Positions 51,809-60,985 of a DNA stretch of 64,000 nucleotides are shown here, one piece after another (position 1 is the first letter of the stretch; the number at the start of each line of letters is the position of its first letter). The translations under genes were made by a program, and so were the position numbers. The stretch spans positions 62,001-126,000 of the forward strand of contig CAYGQE010000003.1 in the NCBI GenBank assembly GCA_964351995.1. Reading direction: 5' to 3'. This DNA comes from SZUA-35 sp964351995 (GTDB taxonomy: Bacteria; Actinomycetota; Acidimicrobiia; Acidimicrobiales; SZUA-35). A model generated the notes under the pieces. That model saw nothing but the letters and a program-made list of their open reading frames with translations, ran no database searches and was not told the origin of the DNA.

Positions 51809-51956
51809 TTCGTGACGTCTTGGCTCGGCATCGAGGCAGTCTCTCAGTTGCTCGTGCCGCTTCGAAACCCGCAGCCGACAAGTCGCAGATCTGGTCCCGA
51901 TGTGCAAAGTTGACGCTGGCCGTTCCGGCCACGGACCCAATGAAGCCGAGGTTTCC

Positions 51957-53081
51957 ATGCTCAATCGAATGGACGACTATCCAATCCACCAGACGCCCGA
52001 GCCGATTGCCCATCCGGCGAGTTCGGATCCGAACGTCTATGACCGCACGTGGTTCAACGGATTCAGCACCGACGGCACGAAGTACTTCGGCCTCGGGATT
52101 GCCGTGTACCCCCATCGCGGCATCATCGACTGCCACTTCAGCGTGGTCGAAGCTGGCGGCCGTCAACACTGCTTCTACGCCTCGGCCCGTGCCCCGCAAG
52201 AACGCACCGACATGCGAGTCGGTCCGTTCCGCCTCGAGATCATCGAACCCCTCCGGCGGGCACGAGTCGTCATCGACGACAACGAGACCGGCATCGCGTG
52301 CGACATCACGTTCTCGGCCCGAACCTCGGCGATTCAAGAAGCGCGACAAGTCCTGTGGAAGCGGCAACAGAAGGTGATGGACGCCACCCGGTTCGCTCAG
52401 TTCGGCCGTTGGTCCGGGACGGTTTCCTACCCAGACGGAGATCTCACGATCGATGAAGACTCATGGCGTGGCACCAAGGACCGGTCGTGGGGCATCCGTG
52501 GAGTCGGCGAGCGAGTGCCCCTCGGTGCACCACTACCGCCGGGCTCTGCGTTCTTCATGTGGGCCCCGCTGCAGTGGGACGACCACGTCACTCACGCCGT
52601 CTTCTTTGACGGACCAAAGGGTGAGGCGCTCGTACGAGAAGGCCTCACCTCACCGCTCTACGGCAGTGAGGAGGAGATTCCCGCTGAACTCGACGACGTG
52701 GTCACTCGGATGGCCACGGCAGTCCACCGCATCGATTACCACCAGGGCACGCGGCTGGCCAAGCGAGCCGAGCTCGACCTCATCGATCTCCACGGCAAGG
52801 TGCGAACCATCACGATGGAACCTCAGCTCCGGTTCCAATTCAAAGGCCTCGGCTACGGCCACCCAGCTTGGGGTCAGGGCATGTGGAAGGGCGAACTGGA
52901 GATCGGCGGCGAGAGCTTCGACCCACTCGAGTTGGACCTCCTCCGTCCGGAGAACATTCACGTGCAGCAGGTCGTGACCGTCAACGACGGCGAACAGACC
53001 GGAATCGGTGCGCTCGAGCAAATCGTGGTCGGGCCGTACGCTCCCGCTGGCTTCACTGAAATGCTCGACGGCGCGCCGTAG
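51957..53081 (+). CDS. CrtC/AttH lipocalin-like family protein
   Basis: 374 residues with two beta-rich halves, resembling the DUF7064/7065-CrtC-AttH group of lipocalin-like proteins (recognition moderate). Notable are NGFSTDGTKYFGLGIAVYPHRG at the N-terminus, the central WRGTKDRSWGIRGVGERVP, which in the group contains the conserved DRxWGxR, and MWAPLQWDDH. Related carotenoid hydratases add water to C=C bonds, but residues for that are not assured. It is divergent from the UGA-containing thioredoxin. The ATG at 51957 is used; an ATG four codons later is also possible. Confidence 0.62.
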   Translation: MLNRMDDYPIHQTPEPIAHPASSDPNVYDRTWFNGFSTDGTKYFGLGIAVYPHRGIIDCHFSVVEAGGRQHCFYASARAPQERTDMRVGPFRLEIIEPLRRARVVIDDNETGIACDITFSARTSAIQEARQVLWKRQQKVMDATRFAQFGRWSGTVSYPDGDLTIDEDSWRGTKDRSWGIRGVGERVPLGAPLPPGSAFFMWAPLQWDDHVTHAVFFDGPKGEALVREGLTSPLYGSEEEIPAELDDVVTRMATAVHRIDYHQGTRLAKRAELDLIDLHGKVRTITMEPQLRFQFKGLGYGHPAWGQGMWKGELEIGGESFDPLELDLLRPENIHVQQVVTVNDGEQTGIGALEQIVVGPYAPAGFTEMLDGAP

Positions 53082-53141
53082 TCCGCTCACGATCATCCGA
53101 GGTGGTCCGATCCTCCACGAACGCAACGTAGGACGATCAAC

Positions 53142-55391
53142 GTGACAGCAATGCAAGCCACAGAGGAGACAGGTCCGCGGCGAGTCATCGCTGTCATCAC
53201 CGACGCCTTTGCGCCGTTCCATCGCGACGTTCTCGAAAACATCTGGCCGCACTTCAACGCCGCCGGCTACGGAACACTCGGTGTCGCTGGCCGCGATGTA
53301 CGTACCGATCGCCTTCTGGAAGCAGACGTTGGTCAGCATCGTCCGTATCAGGGGGCATTCGGGACACAACTCGATGTGCAGGGGGCCGTGATCGTCTGTG
53401 GGGCCACCCACCCGTCGCTGTCTCGCGAGGCCCTTCACAACTATGTGGCGGAACTGACCGAGGGGCCGGTCGTCAGCCTCGGCATCAGGCTGCCAGGCAT
53501 TCCGAGTGTCGAAATCGACTGGCCTACAGGCATCGAGGCGCTCATGGAACATGCGTTGAACCTTCCGGGTGAGCGACGTCTTGCGTTCGTGACGGGGTTT
53601 CCGGGCGACCCGCACTCGGAGATGCGCGAGGCAGGGTTTCGCAAGGCGATGAGCAATGCCGGCGTGGAGGTTGATGAGCGCCTCGTCGTGTGCGGCAATT
53701 TCGCCGTCGCTGATGCCAGGCGAGCGGTTGCCGGGTTGCTGGCCAGCGGGGTGCCGTTCGACGGTCTGATCGCGGCAAACGATGACATGGCGGTGGGAGC
53801 GATCGCGGCCCTGACCGCCAATGGTCTGTCGGTTCCCCAGGACGTGTTTGTTGCCGGCTTTGACGATGCCGTGCACTCGATGACGTCGCATCCTCCGCTG
53901 ACCACCGTGAGCCTCGAGACCTCCGTGCTCGCCGAGGCCACCGCAAATCTCGTCCTCGACGCCATCGGGTCCGCAGAGCCCATACCCAGCGACACAGTCG
54001 TCAGTCTCGACTGCGACCTGGTGATCCGAGAATCGACAAGTGGACTCGACGCTGGGGTTTCGTCGGGCGAGCGAGAGCTCGCTCGACGGTGGAAACACAG
54101 TCGCGCTCCGAAGGGGCTCGACATCGAGGGACTCGCTGTCGCTGCAATCGCCGCACTTCGCTCTGGTGACAGATCATTCTTCAGTTGGTTCACCGAGTTG
54201 TGTGTCTCCGCCTCGATCTCGTCGAGCCCCGAGTACGTGATCTGGCTTCGCCATGCGTGGCGAGAACTCCATGGTGTGGTCTTGGTCGACCCGGAGATCG
54301 TGCCCACTGGGCAGCGGCGAGCCATGCTCGAACAGGTGGCGATCATCGATCGTCAGCTCCACCACACCGAGGCCCAACACCAGACCGAGAGAAGAGTCCA
54401 TCAGCAATTGCAGGAACGCCTCGTGATGCGCATTGCATCCTGCTCAGACACCGCTGCGCTGTGGGAAACGCTCCGAATCGGCCTGCGTTCGCTCGGCATG
54501 TTGAATGCGTGGGTCGTGGCCCACGAGAATTTGGCCGAAGAAAACGAGCCCGGCGAAAAGATGGATCTGCTCTTCAGCCTGGAAAGTGATGACCTCGAGG
54601 GTGTGTCGTCGTTTGAAGCTCGGGCGATCCTTCCCGGCCACCTTGGGGGCATGCTTGAACAGGACATGCACGTCCTTGTTCCCTTGCGGGCCGGCGATAC
54701 CGACATCGGTTACATGGTGGTCGAGCCGAGAGGCGAGTACTTGCTCGAGGTCGAGGCCATTGCCTCTGGCGTTGCTCAGGTGCTTCGGCACGTTCGACAG
54801 GTCGCCGACCTCGAAGGACAGACAGCCCGCCTCCATGTGATGAACGCAGCGCTGGATCGCCTGGCTGGACACGACGCACTGACGGGTTTGGCGAATCGCA
54901 AACTCTTCCTGTCCCGACTCGAACAACATGTTGCCGACCTCGGTAGCGACGAATCATTGTCCGTGGTCTTTTTGGACCTCGATGGCTTCAAACAGATCAA
55001 CGACACGCTCGGCCACGGGGCGGGAGATGAGCTGCTGCGGGTCATCGCCGGTCGACTGAGCAGGGTGGTCTCCGACACCGACACCCTGGCCCGGCTGGGC
55101 GGCGATGAGTTCACGATCATCGTGCACGACGACACCAATCCGAAGCGGGTTCTCGAAGTGGCACAACGAGCGCTCGAGGCTGCAGCTGAGTCGGCCTCGA
55201 TCGCCGGACAAGACGTCAGCGTCTCCGCCAGTCTCGGCATCGCCTCCTGCCCGCGTGATGGCAGAACGGCTGACGACCTGATGCGCAACGCCGACGTTGC
55301 GATGTACGCAGCCAAAGACGCTGGCAGGAACCGCGTCGAGGTCTATGAAGAGCGGCGAGACGATGGATCTCGTGCCATCACCGTCTGCTGA
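53142..55391 (+). CDS. LacI-type periplasmic-binding-fold sensor fused to GGDEF (diguanylate cyclase)
   Basis: 749 residues. The first 310 are a LacI/ribose-binding-type sugar-sensor domain (VIAVITDAFAPFHRDV to VFVAGFDDAVHS) but with no DNA-binding HTH in front. A middle region of about 250 residues holds a GAF-like or coiled segment, then DALTGLANRKLF and the GGDEF motif (653-657) with the DGFKQINDTLGH helix. It should make c-di-GMP on ligand binding. The inhibitory I-site is SDTD rather than RxxD, so feedback inhibition is probably lost. There is no transmembrane segment, so it is cytoplasmic. A PilZ receptor is at 35362. The GTG at 53142 is used. Confidence 0.87.
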   Translation: MTAMQATEETGPRRVIAVITDAFAPFHRDVLENIWPHFNAAGYGTLGVAGRDVRTDRLLEADVGQHRPYQGAFGTQLDVQGAVIVCGATHPSLSREALHNYVAELTEGPVVSLGIRLPGIPSVEIDWPTGIEALMEHALNLPGERRLAFVTGFPGDPHSEMREAGFRKAMSNAGVEVDERLVVCGNFAVADARRAVAGLLASGVPFDGLIAANDDMAVGAIAALTANGLSVPQDVFVAGFDDAVHSMTSHPPLTTVSLETSVLAEATANLVLDAIGSAEPIPSDTVVSLDCDLVIRESTSGLDAGVSSGERELARRWKHSRAPKGLDIEGLAVAAIAALRSGDRSFFSWFTELCVSASISSSPEYVIWLRHAWRELHGVVLVDPEIVPTGQRRAMLEQVAIIDRQLHHTEAQHQTERRVHQQLQERLVMRIASCSDTAALWETLRIGLRSLGMLNAWVVAHENLAEENEPGEKMDLLFSLESDDLEGVSSFEARAILPGHLGGMLEQDMHVLVPLRAGDTDIGYMVVEPRGEYLLEVEAIASGVAQVLRHVRQVADLEGQTARLHVMNAALDRLAGHDALTGLANRKLFLSRLEQHVADLGSDESLSVVFLDLDGFKQINDTLGHGAGDELLRVIAGRLSRVVSDTDTLARLGGDEFTIIVHDDTNPKRVLEVAQRALEAAAESASIAGQDVSVSASLGIASCPRDGRTADDLMRNADVAMYAAKDAGRNRVEVYEERRDDGSRAITVC

Positions 55392-55409
55392 AGTCCGTAG
55401 ATTCCAGGG

Positions 55410-56024
55410 ATGAATCCGTGGACCGACCAACTGTTGCCCCGCATCATCGATGTTGCGATGCGAGGAGACTCCATCAGCCGATGGCGTCAGCGGTGCCTGA
55501 TCGGAGTGGCTGGTGTGGTGGTTGAGCCAGGCTTCGGTAGCGGGCTCAACCTGCCCGTCCTTCCCGCAGAGGTCACGAAGATCTACGCCGTGGACCCAGC
55601 CACGATCGGCCAACGGTTGGCAGCCGATCGAATCCAAGCGTCGGGAATCGATGTCGAATTCATCGGTCTCGACGGTCAACACATTCCGCTCGACGACAAC
55701 ACGTGCGATGCTGGTCTGCTGACCTACACGCTGTGCACGATTCCAGACCCCATGCAGGGGTTGGCCGAGCTACGCCGCATCATCAAACCCGGCGGCACCC
55801 TGCACTTCGTCGAACATGGGGAAGCACCCGACGAGAAGGTCAGGCGTTGGCAGCGCCGAGCGGCACCGATCCAGAAGCGTGTTGCTGCTGGTTGCCATCT
55901 GAATCGACCGGTCATCGAGTTGATCAACGCTGCCGGCTTCGACATCGAGTGGACTGAAGCCAAGTATCACGGCCGTCCGAAGATCGGGACGTTCTTCACC
56001 GCCGGTGTGGCCCGAAACCCGTGA
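55410..56024 (+). CDS. Class I SAM-dependent methyltransferase
   Basis: 204 residues. The SAM-binding loop reads VVEPGFGSGLNLPVL (E-x-G-x-G-x-G type, near 37-51) with acidic D at the end of strand 2 (VDPATI), the DAGLLTYTLCTIPD strand-4 region and LKPGG-type KPGGTLHFVEHG. It resembles the small METTL7-like methyltransferases, which methylate thiols or small metabolites. It follows the LacI/GGDEF gene by 18 bases and ends 5 bases before the convergent 2OG oxygenase gene. Confidence 0.86.
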   Translation: MNPWTDQLLPRIIDVAMRGDSISRWRQRCLIGVAGVVVEPGFGSGLNLPVLPAEVTKIYAVDPATIGQRLAADRIQASGIDVEFIGLDGQHIPLDDNTCDAGLLTYTLCTIPDPMQGLAELRRIIKPGGTLHFVEHGEAPDEKVRRWQRRAAPIQKRVAAGCHLNRPVIELINAAGFDIEWTEAKYHGRPKIGTFFTAGVARNP

Positions 56025-56029
56025 GGTCG

Positions 56030-57049
56030 CTACTCGCCCTGCACCACGCCTTGGCTCTCGAGGTACGAGATCGGCGGGTATCGGGCCGGGTTGCCCGGAC
56101 CGCAACAGCTCGGAAGGCAGGCCATTGGGTAGTCGGCTGTGGCGTTGAAGAAGAAGGGCACCGAATAGCGGCTCTGAGCTGAGGTGTTGTTGGCGAAGTG
56201 GCGAGTGCTGAGCACGCGATCGTTCGACCACTGCCGCAGCAGCTCGCCCGCATTGACCACGAACGCGCCGGGGACGACGGGAACGCGAATCCATCGCTGG
56301 CGCAGCTCTGAGTAGATGACCAGACCGGGGCTGTCGGGCAACAGCAGCGTCATGAACGTGGTGTCGACGTGAGGGGGAATGCCGACGTTGCCGAGGTCAT
56401 CCCCCGATGGCGCATGGGGGTAGTGAGTCATCCGCAACCGAAAGAACGGATGCTCGAACGCTTGGTCGAAGAAGTCAGGTGCGAGATCGAGTGCAACGGC
56501 GTACACAGGCAGGAGCCGGAGGGCCAGGTTGGTCATGGTGGTGGCATAGGTCTCGACGGTCGAGCGGAACCCGGGGAGCACGTCTTCTGGAAGCCACTCG
56601 TTGTCATCGAAGGTGACGCCGCGATCTCCCTTCAGCAAGAACGCTTCGTTGGGGTTCCCCTTGCCTCGTGAGGGCAGCTTGCGAGCACCAACGGGCATGT
56701 ACCCGACGCTGCGGAGGGTGGACGCGGGCCGGTCGATCAGAATCGTTCGCTTCACATCCGGTGGCAGCGCGTGGAAGCGTCGGTTGGCGTCGATGATCTC
56801 GTCGGCCTGAGACACGCCGTGTCCAAGCAATTGATAGAAACCGACCTTCTCGAGGGCGTACAGCAGTTGGGTCGCAGCATCGGCGAGATCATCTGGAGTA
56901 CCGGAGTCGAAATACGGCCCGACGTCCACGACGGGCACGTCTCCCGCCGATGCATCGACCACGATCGAGGTGTCCCACGACATGGATTCGGCCGCAAGTT
57001 GTCGTTCCTTGGCCGCAGGGTCGAACGTCGGTTCAGAAGGGGCGGACAT
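56030..57049 (-). CDS. 2OG-Fe(II) oxygenase, isopenicillin N synthase-like
   Basis: 339 residues. The iron triad is PPHVDTTF (His, Asp) and VLSTRHFAN (His), and SRYSVPFF supplies the Arg-x-Ser that binds 2-oxoglutarate. The N-terminal VPVVDVGPYFDSG and GFYQLLGHGVS motif is typical of this plant-like oxygenase family. It probably hydroxylates or desaturates a small substrate, possibly in secondary metabolism. The ATG at 57049 has an AAGGTG site 6 bases upstream; the longer frame to 57229 is not family-like. It is divergent from a rhodanese gene. Confidence 0.86.
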   Translation of the reverse strand: MSAPSEPTFDPAAKERQLAAESMSWDTSIVVDASAGDVPVVDVGPYFDSGTPDDLADAATQLLYALEKVGFYQLLGHGVSQADEIIDANRRFHALPPDVKRTILIDRPASTLRSVGYMPVGARKLPSRGKGNPNEAFLLKGDRGVTFDDNEWLPEDVLPGFRSTVETYATTMTNLALRLLPVYAVALDLAPDFFDQAFEHPFFRLRMTHYPHAPSGDDLGNVGIPPHVDTTFMTLLLPDSPGLVIYSELRQRWIRVPVVPGAFVVNAGELLRQWSNDRVLSTRHFANNTSAQSRYSVPFFFNATADYPMACLPSCCGPGNPARYPPISYLESQGVVQGE

Positions 57050-57134
57050 CGGCACACCTTTGTCGCACGGCATCCGCCGTGCAAGCATGCGTTGGCCGAC
57101 GCCGCGGCTGCGAGTTCGACGAAAGGCCACCGCC

Positions 57135-58031
57135 ATGGAGTTCACCCACCCGGAGTACCTGGTCAGCACCGACTGGCTGGCCGAGCATCTCGAGGACGTC
57201 CGTGTGCTCGACGTGACCGCCAAACTCACCAGCCGGCTCGAGAACCGGGCCGAAGCCGACTGTTATCGCGACGCACACGTTCCCGGTTCGGTGTTCTTCG
57301 ATGTGGCCTCCGGGAAGGGGGTGCTGTCTGATCCTTCGGCTGCCCTGCCATGGATGTGGCCCGGTGCCGAACAGATTGCGACATCGCTCGCCGCTGCTGG
57401 CGTAGGGCCGACCACTCGCGTGGTGCTGGTTGCTCGCACTCCTCGTGAAGGCCTTGACTCAGGCACCATGTGGTGCACTCGGGCGTGGTGGACGTTGCAC
57501 CACGCCGGCGTCGACGTCGCAATTCTGCAGGGCGGTCTCGAGAAGTGGGAAAGCGAAGGGCGGTTGCTGACCGGAGAGGCCACACGGCTTCCGGTCACCG
57601 ATCCGGTGGAGGTTCCAGCCCACTGGCGAAGTGGGCGGGCCGACATCAGCGACGTCAAAGCCGTGCTCGATGGCGCAGGTTGCCTCGTCGATGCCCTCCC
57701 CGCTGACAGCTTCGACGGCACCGGTTCGGCGTACGGACCCCGGGCGGGCCACATCACCGGCGCTCGCAATGTGCCGTTTCGTTCCCTGATCGAGGCAGAA
57801 ACCGCCGGCTTCGTCGACGCGACCACGATGCACAGCGTGCTGACCGAGAGCGGCCTCTTGGGCGACGAGCGAGTCGTCACCTACTGCGGTGGTGCGATTG
57901 CTGCGACCGTCGATGCCTTTGCCCTGGCCCTGTTCGGCAAGACCGACGTGGCTGTGTACGACGGCAGCCTCATGGAGTGGTCAGCGAACCCCGAGCTTCC
58001 CATGACCAATCCGAACGAGCATGCGGAATGA
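57135..58031 (+). CDS. Two-domain rhodanese sulfurtransferase
   Basis: 298 residues, tandem rhodanese domains. The first domain (about 1-135) has DAHVPGSVFFD and GGLEKWESEG; the second (about 150-290) ends with the active-site loop VTYCGGAIAAT, where Cys is the sulfur carrier (near residue 256). It fits thiosulfate or 3-mercaptopyruvate sulfurtransferases. The ATG at 57135 begins at the first domain. Its stop overlaps the acyl-CoA dehydrogenase start (ATGA), a tight coupling that suggests joint use in a pathway of sulfur- or CoA-linked degradation. Confidence 0.9.
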   Translation: MEFTHPEYLVSTDWLAEHLEDVRVLDVTAKLTSRLENRAEADCYRDAHVPGSVFFDVASGKGVLSDPSAALPWMWPGAEQIATSLAAAGVGPTTRVVLVARTPREGLDSGTMWCTRAWWTLHHAGVDVAILQGGLEKWESEGRLLTGEATRLPVTDPVEVPAHWRSGRADISDVKAVLDGAGCLVDALPADSFDGTGSAYGPRAGHITGARNVPFRSLIEAETAGFVDATTMHSVLTESGLLGDERVVTYCGGAIAATVDAFALALFGKTDVAVYDGSLMEWSANPELPMTNPNEHAE

Positions 58032-59170
58032 CTGCTGATGGTGAAACCGGTCTCGATCGCTTTCGGATCGAGGTTCGGGACTTTCTGGCTGCGGCGGTGG
58101 CCAGCGGGGCTGCCTGTCCGAACTTCGGAACGATCATGCCGCCGGCGTTCCACGACCAAGCTCGCCGTTGGCAGCGTCACATGCATGAGCATGGCTTCGC
58201 CGGCATCCACTGGCCGGCCGAGTACGGCGGCCGAGGTGCCTCGGTCGATATGTCCAGCGTGTGGGGCGAGGAGTGCGCCCGTGCCGGCGTGGCTCCGTAC
58301 ATGAACTTTCAGGGCGTGGTGCTCGCCGGCCCAGCGGTGATCAGGTTCGGGACCGAAGAACAGAAGCACCGCTACCTCGAATCGACGCTCTCGGGGGAGA
58401 TCCTCTGGTGCCAACTGTTCTCTGAGCCGAACGCTGGCTCGGACCTGGTCAGTCTTGCTGCGGCCGCCACCGAGACCGAGGACGGATGGCGAGTGACCGG
58501 GCAGAAAGTCTGGTCATCCACTGCGCATCTCGCCCAACAAGCGATTCTGCTCGCCCGCACCGATGCCGACGAGCGCGGTCATCGTGGCATCTCCTTCTTC
58601 GTTCTCGACATGGACACCCCAGGCCTCGATGTGCGGCCGCTGAAACAGATGACGGGAGACATCGAGTTCTGCGAAGTCTTCATGGACGATGTGTTCGTCC
58701 CCGCCGAGAATCTGTTGGGCGATCTGAACTCGGGATGGGCGGTGGCTACGGCGGTCCTCGCCGACGAGCGCTCAGGAGCTGGGGCAGCTGGTGTGGCACT
58801 GCAACACAGCGTCGACCGGATGGCCCACGGTCGGCCAGATGAGCCATTGGATGCCACGGCGAGGGATCGGGTGATGGCGCTGCACACCACCGGGGGAGCC
58901 GTTGGTCAGTTGCTTCGCCGAAGCGGCGGCAACCCGATGTTGGGGCCGCTGTCCAAGCTGGCCAGGACCGAACTGGGGTCTCACATGTCAGGGTTCGTAG
59001 TGGACCGGCTGGGAGCAGCGGGAATGCTCGAAGGCGAAGCAACGAACGAGTTTCTCTATGCGCCGGGCATGCGGATCGCCGGAGGTACCAGTGAGATCCA
59101 GCGCAACCTCATCGGCGAGCGACTCCTCGGCCTCCCTCGAGAGCCTCGTGCGGACGCTTCTGGGCGCTGA
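58028..59170 (+). CDS. Acyl-CoA dehydrogenase
   Basis: 380-residue FAD enzyme of acyl-CoA dehydrogenation. The FAD-binding CQLFSEPNAGSDL (about 128-140), WRVTGQKVWSS, and a C-terminal GGTSEIQRNLIGERLLGLP are characteristic. The catalytic glutamate is not in the usual terminal-helix place (no E in the expected slot that I could see); it may be the LEGEATNEF region, so substrate class is uncertain. It overlaps the rhodanese gene stop by four bases. The gene is followed, after a gap, by a DUF808 protein and an enoyl-CoA hydratase. Confidence 0.89.
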   Translation: MTADGETGLDRFRIEVRDFLAAAVASGAACPNFGTIMPPAFHDQARRWQRHMHEHGFAGIHWPAEYGGRGASVDMSSVWGEECARAGVAPYMNFQGVVLAGPAVIRFGTEEQKHRYLESTLSGEILWCQLFSEPNAGSDLVSLAAAATETEDGWRVTGQKVWSSTAHLAQQAILLARTDADERGHRGISFFVLDMDTPGLDVRPLKQMTGDIEFCEVFMDDVFVPAENLLGDLNSGWAVATAVLADERSGAGAAGVALQHSVDRMAHGRPDEPLDATARDRVMALHTTGGAVGQLLRRSGGNPMLGPLSKLARTELGSHMSGFVVDRLGAAGMLEGEATNEFLYAPGMRIAGGTSEIQRNLIGERLLGLPREPRADASGR

Positions 59171-59283
59171 CGCAGCGATCGATCCTCCGGCCCGCTCAGT
59201 GATGGCTGCGCCAACGACGGAGAACATCTAGCCTGCCTCGGTTCGGGTCGACAGATGATGACCCGTGAGACGAAGGACGATTG

Positions 59284-60234
59284 ATGGCTGGTGGACTGGT
59301 CGGCTTGCTCGACGATGTGGCGGCGCTCGCGAAGCTGGCGGCAGCCTCGATTGACGACGTCGGCGCTGCTGCGGGGCGCGCCAGCGCCAAGGCGGCAGGC
59401 GTGGTTGTGGACGACACCGCCGTGACCCCGGCGTATGTGCAAGGCCTGGCTGCGGACCGAGAGCTCCCCATCATCAAGAAGATTGCCACTGGCTCACTGC
59501 GTAACAAGCTGCTGATCATTCTGCCGGTGGCGTTGCTGCTCAGCGAGATCGCTCCGACCGTGGTGGAGATCATCCTCATGGCCGGCGGCACGTTCCTGTG
59601 CTTCGAGGGCGCCGAGAAGGTGTACCACAAGCTCAAAGGCGACGATCACGCTCATGATCTTCCCGTGGCCATGCAGGGCCCCGAGGCTGAAGAGGCCACG
59701 ATCGCCGGTGCGGTTCGCACCGACCTTATCTTGTCGGCCGAGATCATGGTGATTGCCCTGAAAGAAGTCATCGATGAAGCGTTCTTGTCGAAGGCGATCA
59801 TCATGGTGGTCGTTGCGCTGTTCATCACCGTCGTCGTCTATGGCGTGGTCGCACTGATCGTGAAGATGGACGACGTCGGCCTGGCGCTCGCTCGACGGGA
59901 TTCGGAGTCCTCGCAGAAGGTCGGACGAGCCATGGTTGCCGGTATGCCCAAGTTGCTGACCGCCCTCACCATCGTCGGCACCGCTGCGATGCTTTGGGTT
60001 GGTGGACACATTCTCATCGTGGGTAGCCACGAGTTGGGTTGGAATGGGATCTATGACATCGTGCACGACCTTGAGGAATCGGTCGCTGAGGTTGGCAGCA
60101 TCGGCGGGGTGCTGTCGTGGATGGTCAACACCGCTCTATCGGCTGTGGTCGGCATCATCGTGGGCAGCGTCGTCGTCGCCATCGTCTCGCACTTCCACAA
60201 GACCCCCGAAGATGCCGCTGTAGCGGCTCACTGA
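59284..60234 (+). CDS. DUF808 (YedI-like) membrane protein
   Basis: 316 residues, inner-membrane protein with about five hydrophobic segments. The N-terminal GLVGLLDDVAALAK and DDVGAAAGRASAKAAGVVVDD, VTPAYVQGLAADRELPIIKKIA and GGTFLCFEGAEKVYHK are characteristic of DUF808. Function is unknown even in E. coli. The ATG at 59284 follows a GAAGGAC site. It lies between the acyl-CoA dehydrogenase and an enoyl-CoA hydratase on the same strand. Confidence 0.9.
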   Translation: MAGGLVGLLDDVAALAKLAAASIDDVGAAAGRASAKAAGVVVDDTAVTPAYVQGLAADRELPIIKKIATGSLRNKLLIILPVALLLSEIAPTVVEIILMAGGTFLCFEGAEKVYHKLKGDDHAHDLPVAMQGPEAEEATIAGAVRTDLILSAEIMVIALKEVIDEAFLSKAIIMVVVALFITVVVYGVVALIVKMDDVGLALARRDSESSQKVGRAMVAGMPKLLTALTIVGTAAMLWVGGHILIVGSHELGWNGIYDIVHDLEESVAEVGSIGGVLSWMVNTALSAVVGIIVGSVVVAIVSHFHKTPEDAAVAAH

Positions 60235-60253
60235 TTCGCACAGGAGAACGCAC

Positions 60254-60976
60254 ATGATCGAACTCGAACGACATGGCGAGGTCTTCGTCCTCACGATGGT
60301 CGACGAAGAGAATCGTTGGAGCACCACGTTCACCAGGGAGTACGCAAAGGCGCTCGACAGCGTTGTTGCGTCGAGCGGCCCCGCAGCCTTGGTGACTGCG
60401 TCGTCGCATCCCAAGTTCTTCTCGAATGGTCTCGACCTCGACTGGGTGAGGTCTGAAGGTGAACACGCGGGCGGAGATCGTGCCATCTTCGGTACCGAGT
60501 TCATGGCGTTGATGGGCCGAATCATCACGCTGCCAGTGCCGACGATCGCTGCGGTGAACGGGCATGCGTTCGGTGCGGGGATGATGACGGCGCTGGCCCA
60601 CGACGTGCGTCTCATGCGCGAAGACCGAGGCTTCATCTGCGCCAACGAGCTGCAGATCGGCATGACGATCCCGGCACCGGAGGTTGCGCTGATGAAGCAC
60701 AAGATCCCGGCACCGGCATTCCACGAGACGGTGATGCTGGCCAAGCGCTGGACCGCACCCGCCGCCGTGGCCGCTGGCTTCGTGGAAGGGGCCTTTCCGC
60801 TGGAACGTCTGCTCGATGCCGCCATGGCTCGAGCAGCAGAGTTGGCACCCCTTGCCACGAATCGCGAGAACTACGGCGGCCAGAAGGAAACGCTTTACGG
60901 GGCGAATGCGGCACTCAACCATGTGCACGGCCCGGCGCACATGCTCAAGAACTCGACCGACTACACCGCCCACTGA
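60254..60976 (+). CDS. Enoyl-CoA hydratase/isomerase-family protein
   Basis: 240-residue crotonase-fold protein. The oxyanion-hole strands HPKFFSNGLDL and NGHAFGAGMM (near residues 100-109) are visible, the second giving the HGxAxGAG motif. The two catalytic glutamates of hydratases are not obvious, so isomerase or thioesterase chemistry is possible. A CAGGAG ribosome site precedes the ATG. It follows the DUF808 gene by 20 bases and is convergent with an SDR 9 bases away. Confidence 0.87.
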   Translation: MIELERHGEVFVLTMVDEENRWSTTFTREYAKALDSVVASSGPAALVTASSHPKFFSNGLDLDWVRSEGEHAGGDRAIFGTEFMALMGRIITLPVPTIAAVNGHAFGAGMMTALAHDVRLMREDRGFICANELQIGMTIPAPEVALMKHKIPAPAFHETVMLAKRWTAPAAVAAGFVEGAFPLERLLDAAMARAAELAPLATNRENYGGQKETLYGANAALNHVHGPAHMLKNSTDYTAH

Positions 60977-60985
60977 CCCCGTTCG

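Noticed and set aside
51917..51931. TGGCCG-TTC-CGGCCA inverted repeat upstream of the CrtC-like gene
   Set aside because: Only 6 paired bases in GC-rich DNA; expected by chance and no second copy.
52650..54098. 482-codon minus strand frame overlapping the CrtC-like and GGDEF genes
   Set aside because: Spans two well-supported + strand genes and the gap between them and has no family features; a GC-rich shadow.
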